A program made the position numbers and the translations under genes. DNA of 15,333 bases from Candidatus Hydrogenedentota bacterium (GTDB lineage Bacteria > Hydrogenedentota > Hydrogenedentia > Hydrogenedentales > CAITNO01), in NCBI GenBank assembly GCA_903822375.1, contig CAIJOU010000713.1, positions 1-15,333 on the forward strand, read 5' to 3'. Shown here piece by piece: positions 6,727 to 13,817 of the stretch. The notes under the pieces were generated by a model. That model had not been told where the DNA came from. It saw only the letters and a list, made by a program, of their open reading frames with translations, and did no database searches. Positions within the stretch are counted from its first letter, which is position 1; each line of letters begins with the position of its first letter.

Positions 6727-7620
6727 TTATTTCCGCGCCGAAGCCGCCTGGATGGTGTTCTTCATGAGCATGGCGATGGTCATGGGGCCGACGCCGCCCG
6801 GCACGGGTGTGATGGCCTTGGCCTTCTTCGACACGCCCTTGAACTCCACGTCGCCCACGAGCCGCGTGCCGCTTTTCTTCGTGGCATCGGCGATGCGGTT
6901 CACACCCACGTCGATCACCACGGCGCCGGGCCGCACCATGCGCGCCTTTACGAACTCCGGCACACCGATGGCCGCAATGAGGATGTCGGCGGTGCGCGTG
7001 ATCGCCGCAAGGTTCTTCGTGCGCGAGTGGCACACCGTCACCGTCGCGTCGGCGCCGTGGGCCTTCTGCATCAGCATGGCCGCCACGGGCTTGCCCACGA
7101 TGTTGGACCGGCCCACGATGACAACGTGCTTGCCCTTGGGGTTGTTGCCGGAGCGCAGCAGCAGTTCCTGGCATCCCGCGGGCGTGCAGGGCTTGAGACA
7201 GTCCTCGCCGTTGAGCAGGCGGCCGACGTTCATCGGGTGGAACCCGTCCACGTCCTTGTCCGGGTCGATGGCGTTGAGCACGCGCTGCTCGTTGATGTGC
7301 TTGGGCAGCGGCATCTGCACGAGAATGCCGTGCACGCGCGCGTCGGCGTTAAGCTTGGCAATGAGCGTGAGCAGCTTCTTCTCCGTCGTGTCGGCGGGCA
7401 GGTCGTGGCTGAAGGACTTGATGCCCAGTTCCACGCAGGTTCTGCGCTTCGCACCCACGTACACCTGGCTCGCCGGGTTCTCGCCGACCAGCACGACGGC
7501 GAGGCCGGGCTGCACGCCCTTCTTGCGCAGTTCCTCGGCGGTAACCTTCAATTCCGCCAGAATCTCCGTGGAAACCTTTTTGCCGTCGATAATCTTGGCG
7601 CCGGTCTTGCGTGTTGCCAT
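6727..7620 (-). CDS. folD: Bifunctional methylenetetrahydrofolate dehydrogenase / cyclohydrolase
   Basis: Cytoplasmic enzyme interconverting 5,10-methylene-, methenyl- and 10-formyl-tetrahydrofolate with NADP+, supplying one-carbon units for purine and formyl-Met synthesis. The 297-residue product is full length. Visible motifs are ASQVYVGAKRR (50-60) with Tyr54 and catalytic Lys58, VQMPLPKHI (101-109), DKDVDGFHPMNVG (121-133) including Asp125, PCTPAG (144-149), the Rossmann VVIVGRSNIVGKP (166-178), and PVPGGVGPMTIAML (272-285). The start has a GGAAGGA element about eight bases upstream. It is divergent from rex. A linked redox sensor and NAD(P)-dependent enzyme is suggestive, but no Rex-type operator is evident. 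Confidence 0.97.
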   Translation of the reverse strand: MATRKTGAKIIDGKKVSTEILAELKVTAEELRKKGVQPGLAVVLVGENPASQVYVGAKRRTCVELGIKSFSHDLPADTTEKKLLTLIAKLNADARVHGILVQMPLPKHINEQRVLNAIDPDKDVDGFHPMNVGRLLNGEDCLKPCTPAGCQELLLRSGNNPKGKHVVIVGRSNIVGKPVAAMLMQKAHGADATVTVCHSRTKNLAAITRTADILIAAIGVPEFVKARMVRPGAVVIDVGVNRIADATKKSGTRLVGDVEFKGVSKKAKAITPVPGGVGPMTIAMLMKNTIQAASARK

Positions 7621-7681
7621 GGGGTGTGTCCTTCCGTGAGAGGCGCGCTGCGCCGGATGAAGCGGTCTTCGAACAGGTGGA

Positions 7682-7730
7682 ATTATAGCGTTTTCGCGGC
7701 AAATGCCGCAAGATGACGGTGTTTTCGCGG
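7682..7730 (-). promoter_or_regulatory. folD promoter region with repeats
   Basis: On the minus strand a perfect TATAAT (7682-7687) lies 61 bases before the folD ATG, with a poor -35 (TTGCGG, 7706-7711) 18 bases upstream. The spacer holds a dyad GCGGCA-2-TGCCGC (7696-7709). GTTTTCGCGG on the plus strand occurs twice (7690-7699 and 7721-7730), 31 bases or about three helical turns apart. This could be an operator; no regulator can be named. Confidence 0.5.
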
Positions 7731-7796
7731 TATGAGGGGAGCATCGACACCGCTGGTGACCCGCCCTCCCGAGTTTCTGCCGACTTTCACATTATA

Positions 7797-7840
7797 TTGA
7801 CACGGACGCCGAATTACGGTAGAATCGAGAAATAATTCTC
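7797..7840 (+). promoter_or_regulatory. rex promoter with inverted repeat at the start site
   Basis: A perfect -35 TTGACA (7797-7802), a 17-base spacer and TAGAAT (7820-7825, five of six) make the strongest promoter in the window. GAGAA-4-TTCTC (7827-7840) spans the predicted start at about 7832 and could be a small operator. It does not resemble the classical Rex site TTGTGA-6-TCACAA. Confidence 0.75.
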
Positions 7841-7865
7841 TACTAACAGGGTGGCTGTGAAACGC

Positions 7866-8516
7866 ATGGATGAACCGAAACCGCTAAGACCGACTTCGGA
7901 GGCGACGCTGCGGCGTTTGCCAATCTATCACCATCTGCTGCAAAAGCGCCTCGCGACCGGCATCAAGACCATCTCGTGCAGCCAGATTGCGGAGGAACTG
8001 AGTTGCGACGCGACCCAGATCCGCAAGGACCTTGCCGTGACGGGTATCAAGGGCCGGCCGAAGGTGGGCTATGACCTTGCCGCGCTCATTCTGTCCATCG
8101 AGATTTTTCTGGGCTGGAGCCGGGTGCGCAAGGCGTTTTTGGCCGGTGCCGGCCATTTGGGTTCGGCGCTGCTGGGCTACAACCGCTTCCACCATTACGG
8201 GCTGGACATTGTGGCCGCGTTTGACCGGGACCCCGACCGCGTGGGCACGAAGGTCCACGGGCGCGAGGTGCTTCCGATCAACAAGCTTGCCGGGCTGGCG
8301 AAGCGGATGCGCGTGGAGGTGGGCATCATCACCGTTCCCGCGCCGGTCGCGCAGGAGGTGGCCGATTTCATGGTCAGCGGCGGCGTGCGCGCGATCTGGA
8401 ATTTCGCGCCGACCAAGATCAACGTGCCCGCCGGTGTGATCGTGCAAAACGAGGACCTGTACTCGTCGCTGGGCGTGCTGCTGCAGAAATTGAGCGCGGC
8501 GCACCGGCTCCGGTAA
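7866..8516 (+). CDS. rex: Redox-sensing transcriptional repressor Rex
   Basis: Homodimeric repressor that releases DNA when the NADH/NAD+ ratio rises, typically controlling fermentation and respiration genes. With the start used here it is 216 residues. A winged-helix domain fills about 13-65, with LRRLPIYHHLL (15-25), SQIAEELSCDATQIRKDL (39-56) and VGYDL (67-71). A Rossmann domain follows with GAGHLG (94-99), AFDRDPDRVG (118-127) whose Asp120 should hold the NADH ribose, IITVPA (154-159) and NFAPTKINVP (179-188). Start choice is uncertain: in-frame GTG codons at 7851 and 7857 are possible, the latter with AGGG five bases upstream; ATG 7866 gives a family-typical N-terminus. The gene faces away from folD and its nearest downstream partner is the opp operon. 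Confidence 0.92.
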   Translation: MDEPKPLRPTSEATLRRLPIYHHLLQKRLATGIKTISCSQIAEELSCDATQIRKDLAVTGIKGRPKVGYDLAALILSIEIFLGWSRVRKAFLAGAGHLGSALLGYNRFHHYGLDIVAAFDRDPDRVGTKVHGREVLPINKLAGLAKRMRVEVGIITVPAPVAQEVADFMVSGGVRAIWNFAPTKINVPAGVIVQNEDLYSSLGVLLQKLSAAHRLR

Positions 8517-8539
8517 CCCGCATTATCGCGGCATCGCGT

Positions 8540-8569
8540 TTGCAGCACCGGCGCAGAACGGGGGATAAT
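8540..8569 (+). promoter_or_regulatory. Candidate promoter for the opp operon
   Basis: GATAAT (8564-8569, five of six) follows a weak -35 TTGCAG (8540-8545) at 18 bases, in the 96-base gap between rex and oppA. Read-through from rex is an alternative, since no strong terminator separates them. Confidence 0.4.
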
Positions 8570-8612
8570 CCGCAGGGAAGAGGCGGGCGGTCCTGCAACA
8601 TCAGGGACAAGC

Positions 8613-10235
8613 ATGCGTTTTACTGTAATCGGTGCTCTGGCCGCAGTGGTCATCTTTGCCGCGACGGGGTGCTCCTGGCGAGACACGGGGGCGCTGCCGG
8701 GGGCGGTGCTCCGCGTGGGCAACGGGGCGGAACCGCAGGAACTGGACCCGCACCAGGTGACGGGCCAGCCGGAACACCGCATCCTGGGGGCGCTCTTTGA
8801 GGGGCTGGCCGACATCGATTTGACCACCATGGAACCGGTGCCCGCGACGGCGGAATCGTGGGAGATTTCACCGGACGGCCGCGTGTACACGTTCCATATC
8901 CGGCAAAATGCGCGGTGGTCAAACGGCGATCCCGTCACGGCGCATGACTTTGCCTATGCGTGGCAGCGCGTGCTCAGTCCGAAGCTCGGCTCGGAATACG
9001 CCTACCTGCTGCACTGCATACGCGGGGCGCGCGATTATAACGACGGAAAGACGGCGGACTTCAGGACGGTGGGTGTGCGCGTGCCGGACGATCGCACGCT
9101 GGAACTGACCCTCGACAATCCGACGCCGTACCTGCTGGCCATGCAGACGCATCAGGCGTGGTTTCCCGTGCATCGCGCCACCATCGAGAAATTCGGGGCC
9201 ATGGATGAACGCGGCACCCTGTGGACCCGGCCGGGAAACCATGTGGGCAACGGCGCATTCATGCTGGCCGAATGGCAGCCGAACGATGTGCTGCGGGTCC
9301 GCCGCAACCCCAATTACTGGAACACGGCAAAGGTGCGGCTCGACGGGATCGAGTTCTATCCCATCGACAACCAGCAGACGGAGGAGCGCTCCTTCCGCGC
9401 GGGCAACCTGGACCTGACCTCGACGGTGCCGATGCACAAGACGGCGATCTACCGGAAAGAGCATCCGGACCTCATGAAGATCTGCCCCGACCTGGGCGTC
9501 TACTTTTACCGAATCAACGCCACGCGTCCGCCCTTCACCGATGCCCGTGTGCGCAGGGCGCTGGTCTTGGCGCTGAACCGCGACGAGATTGCCAACAACG
9601 TGATGAAGGCGGGCGAAACCCCGGCGGTGTCGCTGGTGCCGCCCAACACAGGCGGCTACACGTCGCGCGCGGCGGTCAAATATGATCCGGAGACCGCGCG
9701 GGCGCTGCTGGCAGAAGCGGGCTTTCCCGGCGGACGGGACATGAAACCGGTGGAAATTCTTTACAATTCGAGCGACGCGCACCGAATCATCGCGGAGACG
9801 GTGCAGCGCATGTGGCGTGATAACCTCGGCATCGACGTGCGCCTGATCAACCAGGACTGGAAGGTGTATCTCAGCGCCGTCAACACGCTCGATTACGACG
9901 TAGCCCGGGGCGGATGGATTGCCGACGTGGCGGACCCGGTGAATTTCTTGGAGTGTTTTCAGACGGACACGGGGAACAACCGCACGGGCTGGTCCTCGCC
10001 GGAATATGACTCGCTCATCCGCGCCTCCTATGCGGAGCCCGACAACGCAAAACGGCTTGAACTGCTCCAGCAGGCCGAAGCCATCCTGCTGGACAGCGCC
10101 CCGATCATCCCGATTTACATTTACACATGGAAATTCCTGCAGTCATCCGACGTGCACGGGCTGATCCTGAACCCGCTGGATCTGCTGCGGTGGACGGACA
10201 TGTGGATCGAACGGGGCAAGGGGGGGGCGCGATGA
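8613..10235 (+). CDS. oppA: Oligopeptide ABC transporter, substrate-binding lipoprotein
   Basis: Binds oligopeptides outside the inner membrane and delivers them to the OppBC channel. The product is 540 residues. It starts with a lipoprotein signal: Arg2, a hydrophobic core and lipobox ATGC with lipidated Cys20. The SBP_bac_5 signature covers about 75-120 (AESWEISPDGRVYTFHIR, then ARWSNGDPVTAHDFAYAW). The rest tracks E. coli OppA closely: GNGAFMLAEWQPND, RNPNYWN, YFYRINATRPPF, ILYNSSDAHR, LINQDWKVYL and DVARGGWIADVADPVNFL. E. coli OppA has a cleaved periplasmic signal; the lipid anchor here is more like Gram-positive OppA. AGGGA lies about seven bases before the ATG. The stop overlaps the oppB start. 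A dipeptide or other binding specificity cannot be excluded. Confidence 0.94.
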   Translation: MRFTVIGALAAVVIFAATGCSWRDTGALPGAVLRVGNGAEPQELDPHQVTGQPEHRILGALFEGLADIDLTTMEPVPATAESWEISPDGRVYTFHIRQNARWSNGDPVTAHDFAYAWQRVLSPKLGSEYAYLLHCIRGARDYNDGKTADFRTVGVRVPDDRTLELTLDNPTPYLLAMQTHQAWFPVHRATIEKFGAMDERGTLWTRPGNHVGNGAFMLAEWQPNDVLRVRRNPNYWNTAKVRLDGIEFYPIDNQQTEERSFRAGNLDLTSTVPMHKTAIYRKEHPDLMKICPDLGVYFYRINATRPPFTDARVRRALVLALNRDEIANNVMKAGETPAVSLVPPNTGGYTSRAAVKYDPETARALLAEAGFPGGRDMKPVEILYNSSDAHRIIAETVQRMWRDNLGIDVRLINQDWKVYLSAVNTLDYDVARGGWIADVADPVNFLECFQTDTGNNRTGWSSPEYDSLIRASYAEPDNAKRLELLQQAEAILLDSAPIIPIYIYTWKFLQSSDVHGLILNPLDLLRWTDMWIERGKGGAR

Positions 10236-11149
10236 TAGGGTTTGTTCTGCGCCGCACCCTTGAGGCGATCCCCGTACTGCTGGTGGTCTTCACCGTGGCA
10301 TTCTTCCTGGTCCGGCTCGCGCCGGGCGGACCGTTCGACAGCGAAAAGCGCGCCTCGCCGCAGGTGCTCCAGCAGTTGGAGTCTCAGTACCGGCTGAATG
10401 AGCCGTTGTACAGCCAGTATCTGGACTATCTTGGCGGCGTGCTGCACGGCGACTTCGGCCCCTCCTTCCGCAAACCCGGCCGCACGGTGAGCGAGTGGAT
10501 CGCGCTGCGCTTTCCCGTCTCGCTGGAACTGGGCACCTATGCGCTGCTGGTCGCGCTGGCGGTGGGCATGGGGGCCGGGTTGCTGGCCGCGCTGCGCCCG
10601 AACAGCGCGCTTGACCACGGCACCATGTCGGTGGCGATGCTGGGCATCTGCCTGCCCGGCTTCGTGCTGGGCCCGCTGCTGGTGCTGGTGTTTGCGCTGT
10701 GGCTGGGCTGGCTGCCCGTGATGGGCTGGTCCACGCCTATGCACAAGATTCTGCCGTCGATCACGCTGGGCGCGGCCTATGCCGCCTACATCGCGCGGCT
10801 CGCGCGCGGCGGCATGCTTGAGGTGCTCGCGCAGGACTTCATCCGCACGGCCCGCGCCAAGGGCCTGAGCGAGACCCGCATCGTGCTGCGCCATGCGCTG
10901 CGCGGCGGTGTACAGCCCGTGGTGGCGTTCCTCGGCCCCGCGGCGGCGGGACTGTTCACCGGTTCCTTCGTGGTGGAGACCATCTTCCAGGTGCCGGGGC
11001 TCGGCCGCGAATTCGTCGAGTCGGCATTCAACCGCGACTACACCATGGTGATAGGGTCGGTGCTTGTTTATGCCGTGCTGGTAGTGGCGCTCAACCTCGT
11101 CGCGGACATTGCGCTGGCCCTGCTCGACCCGCGCGTGAGGGCACAGTGA
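10232..11149 (+). CDS. oppB: Oligopeptide ABC transporter permease OppB
   Basis: Inner-membrane half-channel of the peptide importer, 305 residues (306 in E. coli). It opens with the classic MIGFVLRRTLEAIPVLLVVF first helix, then a long periplasmic loop (RLAPGGPFDSEK, LNEPLYSQYLDYLGGVLHGDFG), and further helices at about 98-120, 132-160, 176-192, 232-252 and 272-298. The EAA loop that contacts the ATPase runs at about 202-232 (DFIRTARAKGLSETRIVL, Gly211). The ATG at 10232 shares an ATGA overlap with the oppA stop, indicating translational coupling; an open frame from 10127 is a shadow within oppA. It is one of two permeases, paired with the downstream gene. Confidence 0.95.
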   Translation: MIGFVLRRTLEAIPVLLVVFTVAFFLVRLAPGGPFDSEKRASPQVLQQLESQYRLNEPLYSQYLDYLGGVLHGDFGPSFRKPGRTVSEWIALRFPVSLELGTYALLVALAVGMGAGLLAALRPNSALDHGTMSVAMLGICLPGFVLGPLLVLVFALWLGWLPVMGWSTPMHKILPSITLGAAYAAYIARLARGGMLEVLAQDFIRTARAKGLSETRIVLRHALRGGVQPVVAFLGPAAAGLFTGSFVVETIFQVPGLGREFVESAFNRDYTMVIGSVLVYAVLVVALNLVADIALALLDPRVRAQ

Positions 11150-11153
11150 AGTC

Positions 11154-11188
11154 AATTGCGAATTACAAATTACGAATTAGGAATTGAA
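11154..11188. repeat. AT-rich heptamer tandem repeat at the start of oppC
   Basis: Five consecutive AATTNNN heptamers: AATTGCG (11154-11160), AATTACA (11161-11167), AATTACG (11168-11174), AATTAGG (11175-11181) and AATTGAA (11182-11188). The block stands out sharply against the surrounding GC-rich operon. It resembles the short tandemly repeated heptamers described in cyanobacteria and seen in other genomes, where their translation gives NYELRI-like peptides. Here it reads RITNYELGIEG if translated in the oppC frame. Confidence 0.85.
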
Positions 11189-12073
11189 GGACCTTTGGAA
11201 AAACCGGCTGACAGCAACACGGAACAGGGCGCTTCGCTGGGACGGGACGCATGGCGGCGTCTCAAGCGCAACCGGCTCGCCATGGCGGGGCTGGTTGTGC
11301 TGGTGGTCGTGAGCGGCACGGTGGTGGTTGGTCCGTGGATGGTGAGCCATTCCTACGAGACGCAGGACACGGCGCTGGGTGCGACCGCGCCCAATTGGAA
11401 CAACTGGCTGGGCACGGACCCGCTGGGGCGTGACCTGTTCTCGCGCATGCTCTACGGCGGACGCGTGTCGCTGCTGGTGGGCTTGGCGGCGACGGCGGTG
11501 TCGCTGCTGATCGGCGTGCTCTACGGCGCGACCTCGGGATACCTGGGCGGACGCGCCGACGCGGTGATGATGCGCCTGGTCGACATCCTCTACGCGCTTC
11601 CGTTCACCGTGTTCGTCATCATCTTGATGGTGTTTTTCGGCCGCAATTTCCTGTTCCTGTTCCTGGCGATTGGCGCGGTCGAATGGCTGACCATGGCCCG
11701 CATCGTGCGCGGCCAGGTGCTCACGCTGCGCCACCGCGAGTTTGTCGAGGCGGCCGTGGTCATGGGTCTGCCCGTGTGGCGCATTCTTCTGTTTCACATC
11801 ATCCCGAACACGCTGGGTCCGGTCATCATCTACGCCACGCTCACCGTGCCGAGCGTGATGCTGCTGGAGGCGTTTCTGAGCTTTCTCGGGCTGGGCGTGC
11901 AGCCGCCCATGAGTTCCTGGGGGTTGCTGATCAAGGAAGGGGTGGACGTCATGGAGGAGTACCCCTGGCTGCTCCTGTTCCCGAGCGTGGCGTTCTCCAT
12001 GACCCTGTTCGCGCTCAACGCACTCGGTGACGGTCTCCGCGACGCCCTTGACCCGCGCACGTCGCGGGATTAA
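11156..12073 (+). CDS. oppC: Oligopeptide ABC transporter permease OppC
   Basis: Second permease of the peptide importer, 305 residues with the start shown. The family core begins at DAWRRLKRNRLAMAGLVVLV (31-50), followed by NWLGTDPLGRDLFSRMLYGGRVSLLVG (83-109), the EAA loop EFVEAAVVMGLPVWRILL (195-212) and the C-terminal DGLRDALDPR (292-301). Helices lie at about 42-62, 104-125, 149-172, 220-245 and 271-290. The start is unclear: no ATG precedes the core. TTG at 11156 lies inside the heptamer repeat with a poor ribosome site; TTG at 11195 follows AAGGA (11187-11191) by three bases. The first ten or so residues may therefore be repeat-derived or untranslated. No oppD or oppF follows; the next gene is convergent. 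Confidence 0.92.
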   Translation: MRITNYELGIEGPLEKPADSNTEQGASLGRDAWRRLKRNRLAMAGLVVLVVVSGTVVVGPWMVSHSYETQDTALGATAPNWNNWLGTDPLGRDLFSRMLYGGRVSLLVGLAATAVSLLIGVLYGATSGYLGGRADAVMMRLVDILYALPFTVFVIILMVFFGRNFLFLFLAIGAVEWLTMARIVRGQVLTLRHREFVEAAVVMGLPVWRILLFHIIPNTLGPVIIYATLTVPSVMLLEAFLSFLGLGVQPPMSSWGLLIKEGVDVMEEYPWLLLFPSVAFSMTLFALNALGDGLRDALDPRTSRD

Positions 12074-12149
12074 GAAGCCCCCAAAGCCGGGGCGAAAGCC
12101 GATTCTGAACTCAAGCGGTTCCCTGGGGGCAACCGTGTCCACATGCAGC

Positions 12150-12179
12150 ACCGCCGCCCCGGAAAACCGGGGCGACGGT
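12150..12179. terminator. Hairpin between convergent oppC and aminotransferase genes
   Basis: An eight-base perfect stem CGCCCCGG (12155-12162) with an AAAA loop and CCGGGGCG (12167-12174) extends past one mismatch by four more pairs (12150-12153 with 12176-12179). It sits in the 127-base gap between two converging genes, as expected for a bidirectional terminator, but neither strand has a T-run after it. A weaker GCCCC/GGGGC pair lies at 12077-12093. Confidence 0.65.
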
Positions 12180-12200
12180 CCAGCTTCGGTGGTCTTCTGA

Positions 12201-13397
12201 TCAGCCCTTGAGCACGTCCGCGATGGCGGTGCAGAGGCTGTCCATGTTGGCCTCGGTCATGCCGGCCACGTTGATGCGGCCCGACCCGACGATGTAGAGG
12301 GCAAACTTTTCGCGGAGCGTGCTGACCTGATCCTTCGTCAGCCCGGAGAAGGAGAACATTCCCTTCTGGCGCGTGATGAAAGAAAAGTCGCGCTCAACGC
12401 CCTTGGCCTTGAGGGTGTCGACAAAGAGCTTGCGCATGCCGTTGATGCGCGCCCGCATGTCGGCCACTTCCTGCTCCCACTGGGCGCGCAGCGCCGGGTC
12501 GGAGAGGATGGTCGTGATGATCAATCCGCCGTGGGCCGGCGGGTTGGAGTAGTTGGTTCGGATGGCCTTCTCCACCTGGCTGAACGCCTTTTCGGCCGCG
12601 TCGGCATCACCGGCAACGATGGTGAAGGCGCCGCAGCGTTCGCGGTAGAGGCCGAAGTTCTTTGAGAACGAGCTGCAGACGATCAGTTCGGAGACGGCGT
12701 TGCACATGATGCGCAGGCCGGTCGCATCCTCTTCGAGCCCGTCGGCAAAGCCCTGGTAGGCGAAGTCGATCAGCGGTAGCCAGCCGGCTTTGGCGGCGGT
12801 GTTGGCGATGGCCTGCCACTGCGCCGGTTCGGGGTCGATGCCGCTGGGGTTGTGGCAGCAGCCGTGCAGCAGCACGATGTCGCCCGCGGGCACCTGCTCC
12901 AGCGTCGCTATCATGGCGTCAAAGGCCAGGCCTTTGGTGGACGCGTCGTAGTAGGGATGGTATTTGACCGTGTGTCCGGCCGCCTCGAAGACGGCGGGAT
13001 GGTTCGCCCAGGTCGGGTCGCTCATCCACACCGTGCTCTTGCCGTAGCAGCGGAGGATGAAATCGGCCGCCACGCGCAGCGCGCCCGTGCCGCCCGGCGT
13101 GCCGGCCGTGCGGGCGCGGTTGTCGCGGTTGATGGCGCTGTCCGCGCCGAAAACCAGCCCCTGCACCGCCTTGCCATAGGCCGGGTCGCCGGGGATGGGC
13201 ATGTAATTCTTGGTCGTTTCCTTCTCCAGCAGCAGCCGTTCGGCCGCCTTCACCGACTCGAGCACCGGCGTGTCGTTCTTGGCGTCCTTGTAGACGCCGA
13301 CGCCGAGATTGATCTTCTCGGGCCGGGGGTCCTTCTTGAAAGCCTCGGTCAAACCCAGAATTGCGTCGGGCGGGGCCATTTCGAGCCGTTCAAACAT
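12201..13397 (-). CDS. Aspartate / aromatic amino acid aminotransferase (class Ia)
   Basis: PLP-dependent cytoplasmic transaminase moving amino groups between aspartate (or aromatic amino acids) and 2-oxoglutarate. The 398-residue product aligns along its length with E. coli AspC/TyrB: INLGVGVYKD (29-38), VKAAERLLLEKETTKNY (49-65), ARTAGTPGGTGALRVAADF (95-113), HGCCHNPSGIDP (178-189), DFAYQGFADGLEED (211-224) with Asp211 and Tyr214, the PLP lysine in SSFSKNFGLYRER (Lys246), ANYSNPP-like TNYSNPPAHGG (281-291), and GSGRINVAGM (371-380) with substrate-carboxylate Arg374. All catalytic residues are present. The ATG at 13395-13397 gives the family's MFERLEMAPPD start; an open frame extends 19 codons upstream without support. 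AspC and TyrB specificity cannot be separated by eye. Confidence 0.95.
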   Translation of the reverse strand: MFERLEMAPPDAILGLTEAFKKDPRPEKINLGVGVYKDAKNDTPVLESVKAAERLLLEKETTKNYMPIPGDPAYGKAVQGLVFGADSAINRDNRARTAGTPGGTGALRVAADFILRCYGKSTVWMSDPTWANHPAVFEAAGHTVKYHPYYDASTKGLAFDAMIATLEQVPAGDIVLLHGCCHNPSGIDPEPAQWQAIANTAAKAGWLPLIDFAYQGFADGLEEDATGLRIMCNAVSELIVCSSFSKNFGLYRERCGAFTIVAGDADAAEKAFSQVEKAIRTNYSNPPAHGGLIITTILSDPALRAQWEQEVADMRARINGMRKLFVDTLKAKGVERDFSFITRQKGMFSFSGLTKDQVSTLREKFALYIVGSGRINVAGMTEANMDSLCTAIADVLKG

Positions 13398-13817
13398 GAC
13401 ATGGGCCTTTCGTCGTTGGGCAATGCCCTGTTGCAACTGTGCCGCAGCGCGCACCGGCGCGTTGCGGCGGCAGGATCATAGCGCATTTCTTGAATTTGCG
13501 GCAAGGTGACCGGATATTTCAGGATATCGAGCGCGTATTCCAGGCACGCATCCCTTCTCCGATGAAAAGGGAAGCCATGCGCAAGAATCTGACAACGCAC
13601 CACTCACTGCATCGCACGCAGGGCCTGTGCCTCTTCATGGACCCGCACTCAGGATCAAGGCGAAGAAATTTCCCTGACGCAGCGCGACCAGCACGGGCAG
13701 ACTCATTTCAGGCGTTCTTCTGATAACATAACAGGGCGGCGACAGCACTGCCCGCGGATTTTCCCAGCCGCGGACGGCAGGGTTGCCGCGCAACAGGGTC
13801 TTATTGGAGACAGAGCA
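13398..13817. other. 420-base divergent intergenic region
   Basis: This separates the minus-strand aminotransferase from the plus-strand glycosidase. I see no convincing gene: small open frames on both strands (for example 13439-13723 plus and 13349-13603 minus) have no ribosome site or recognisable motif. It should hold both promoters. The plus-strand -10 may lie within GATAACAT (13722-13729), but I find no good -35. The only clear structure is the hairpin at 13748-13780. Confidence 0.6.
13748..13780 (+). promoter_or_regulatory. Hairpin in the leader of the GH127-type gene
   Basis: CTGC plus CCGCGG (13748-13757) pairs with CCGCGG (13768-13773) and, past a 3-base bulge, GCAG (13777-13780), around a 10-base loop. 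It ends 37 bases before the ATG at 13818. It could be a leader stem, an operator with CCGCGG half-sites, or chance in GC-rich DNA. Confidence 0.35.

Noticed and set aside
6564..7716. Plus-strand open frames overlapping folD
   Set aside because: They are antisense to folD, which carries all of its family motifs; their sequences show no domain.
7797..7840. A classical Rex operator upstream of rex
   Set aside because: I looked for TTGTGA-6-TCACAA type sequences between 7621 and 7865 and found none.
10121..11155. Minus-strand open frame of 344 codons opposite oppB
   Set aside because: Shadow frame with Arg/His/Gln-rich composition; oppB on the plus strand is certain.
13439..13723. Possible 94-residue gene in the aminotransferase-glycosidase gap
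   Set aside because: It starts inside the region just upstream of the aminotransferase, has no ribosome site and its peptide resembles nothing I know.
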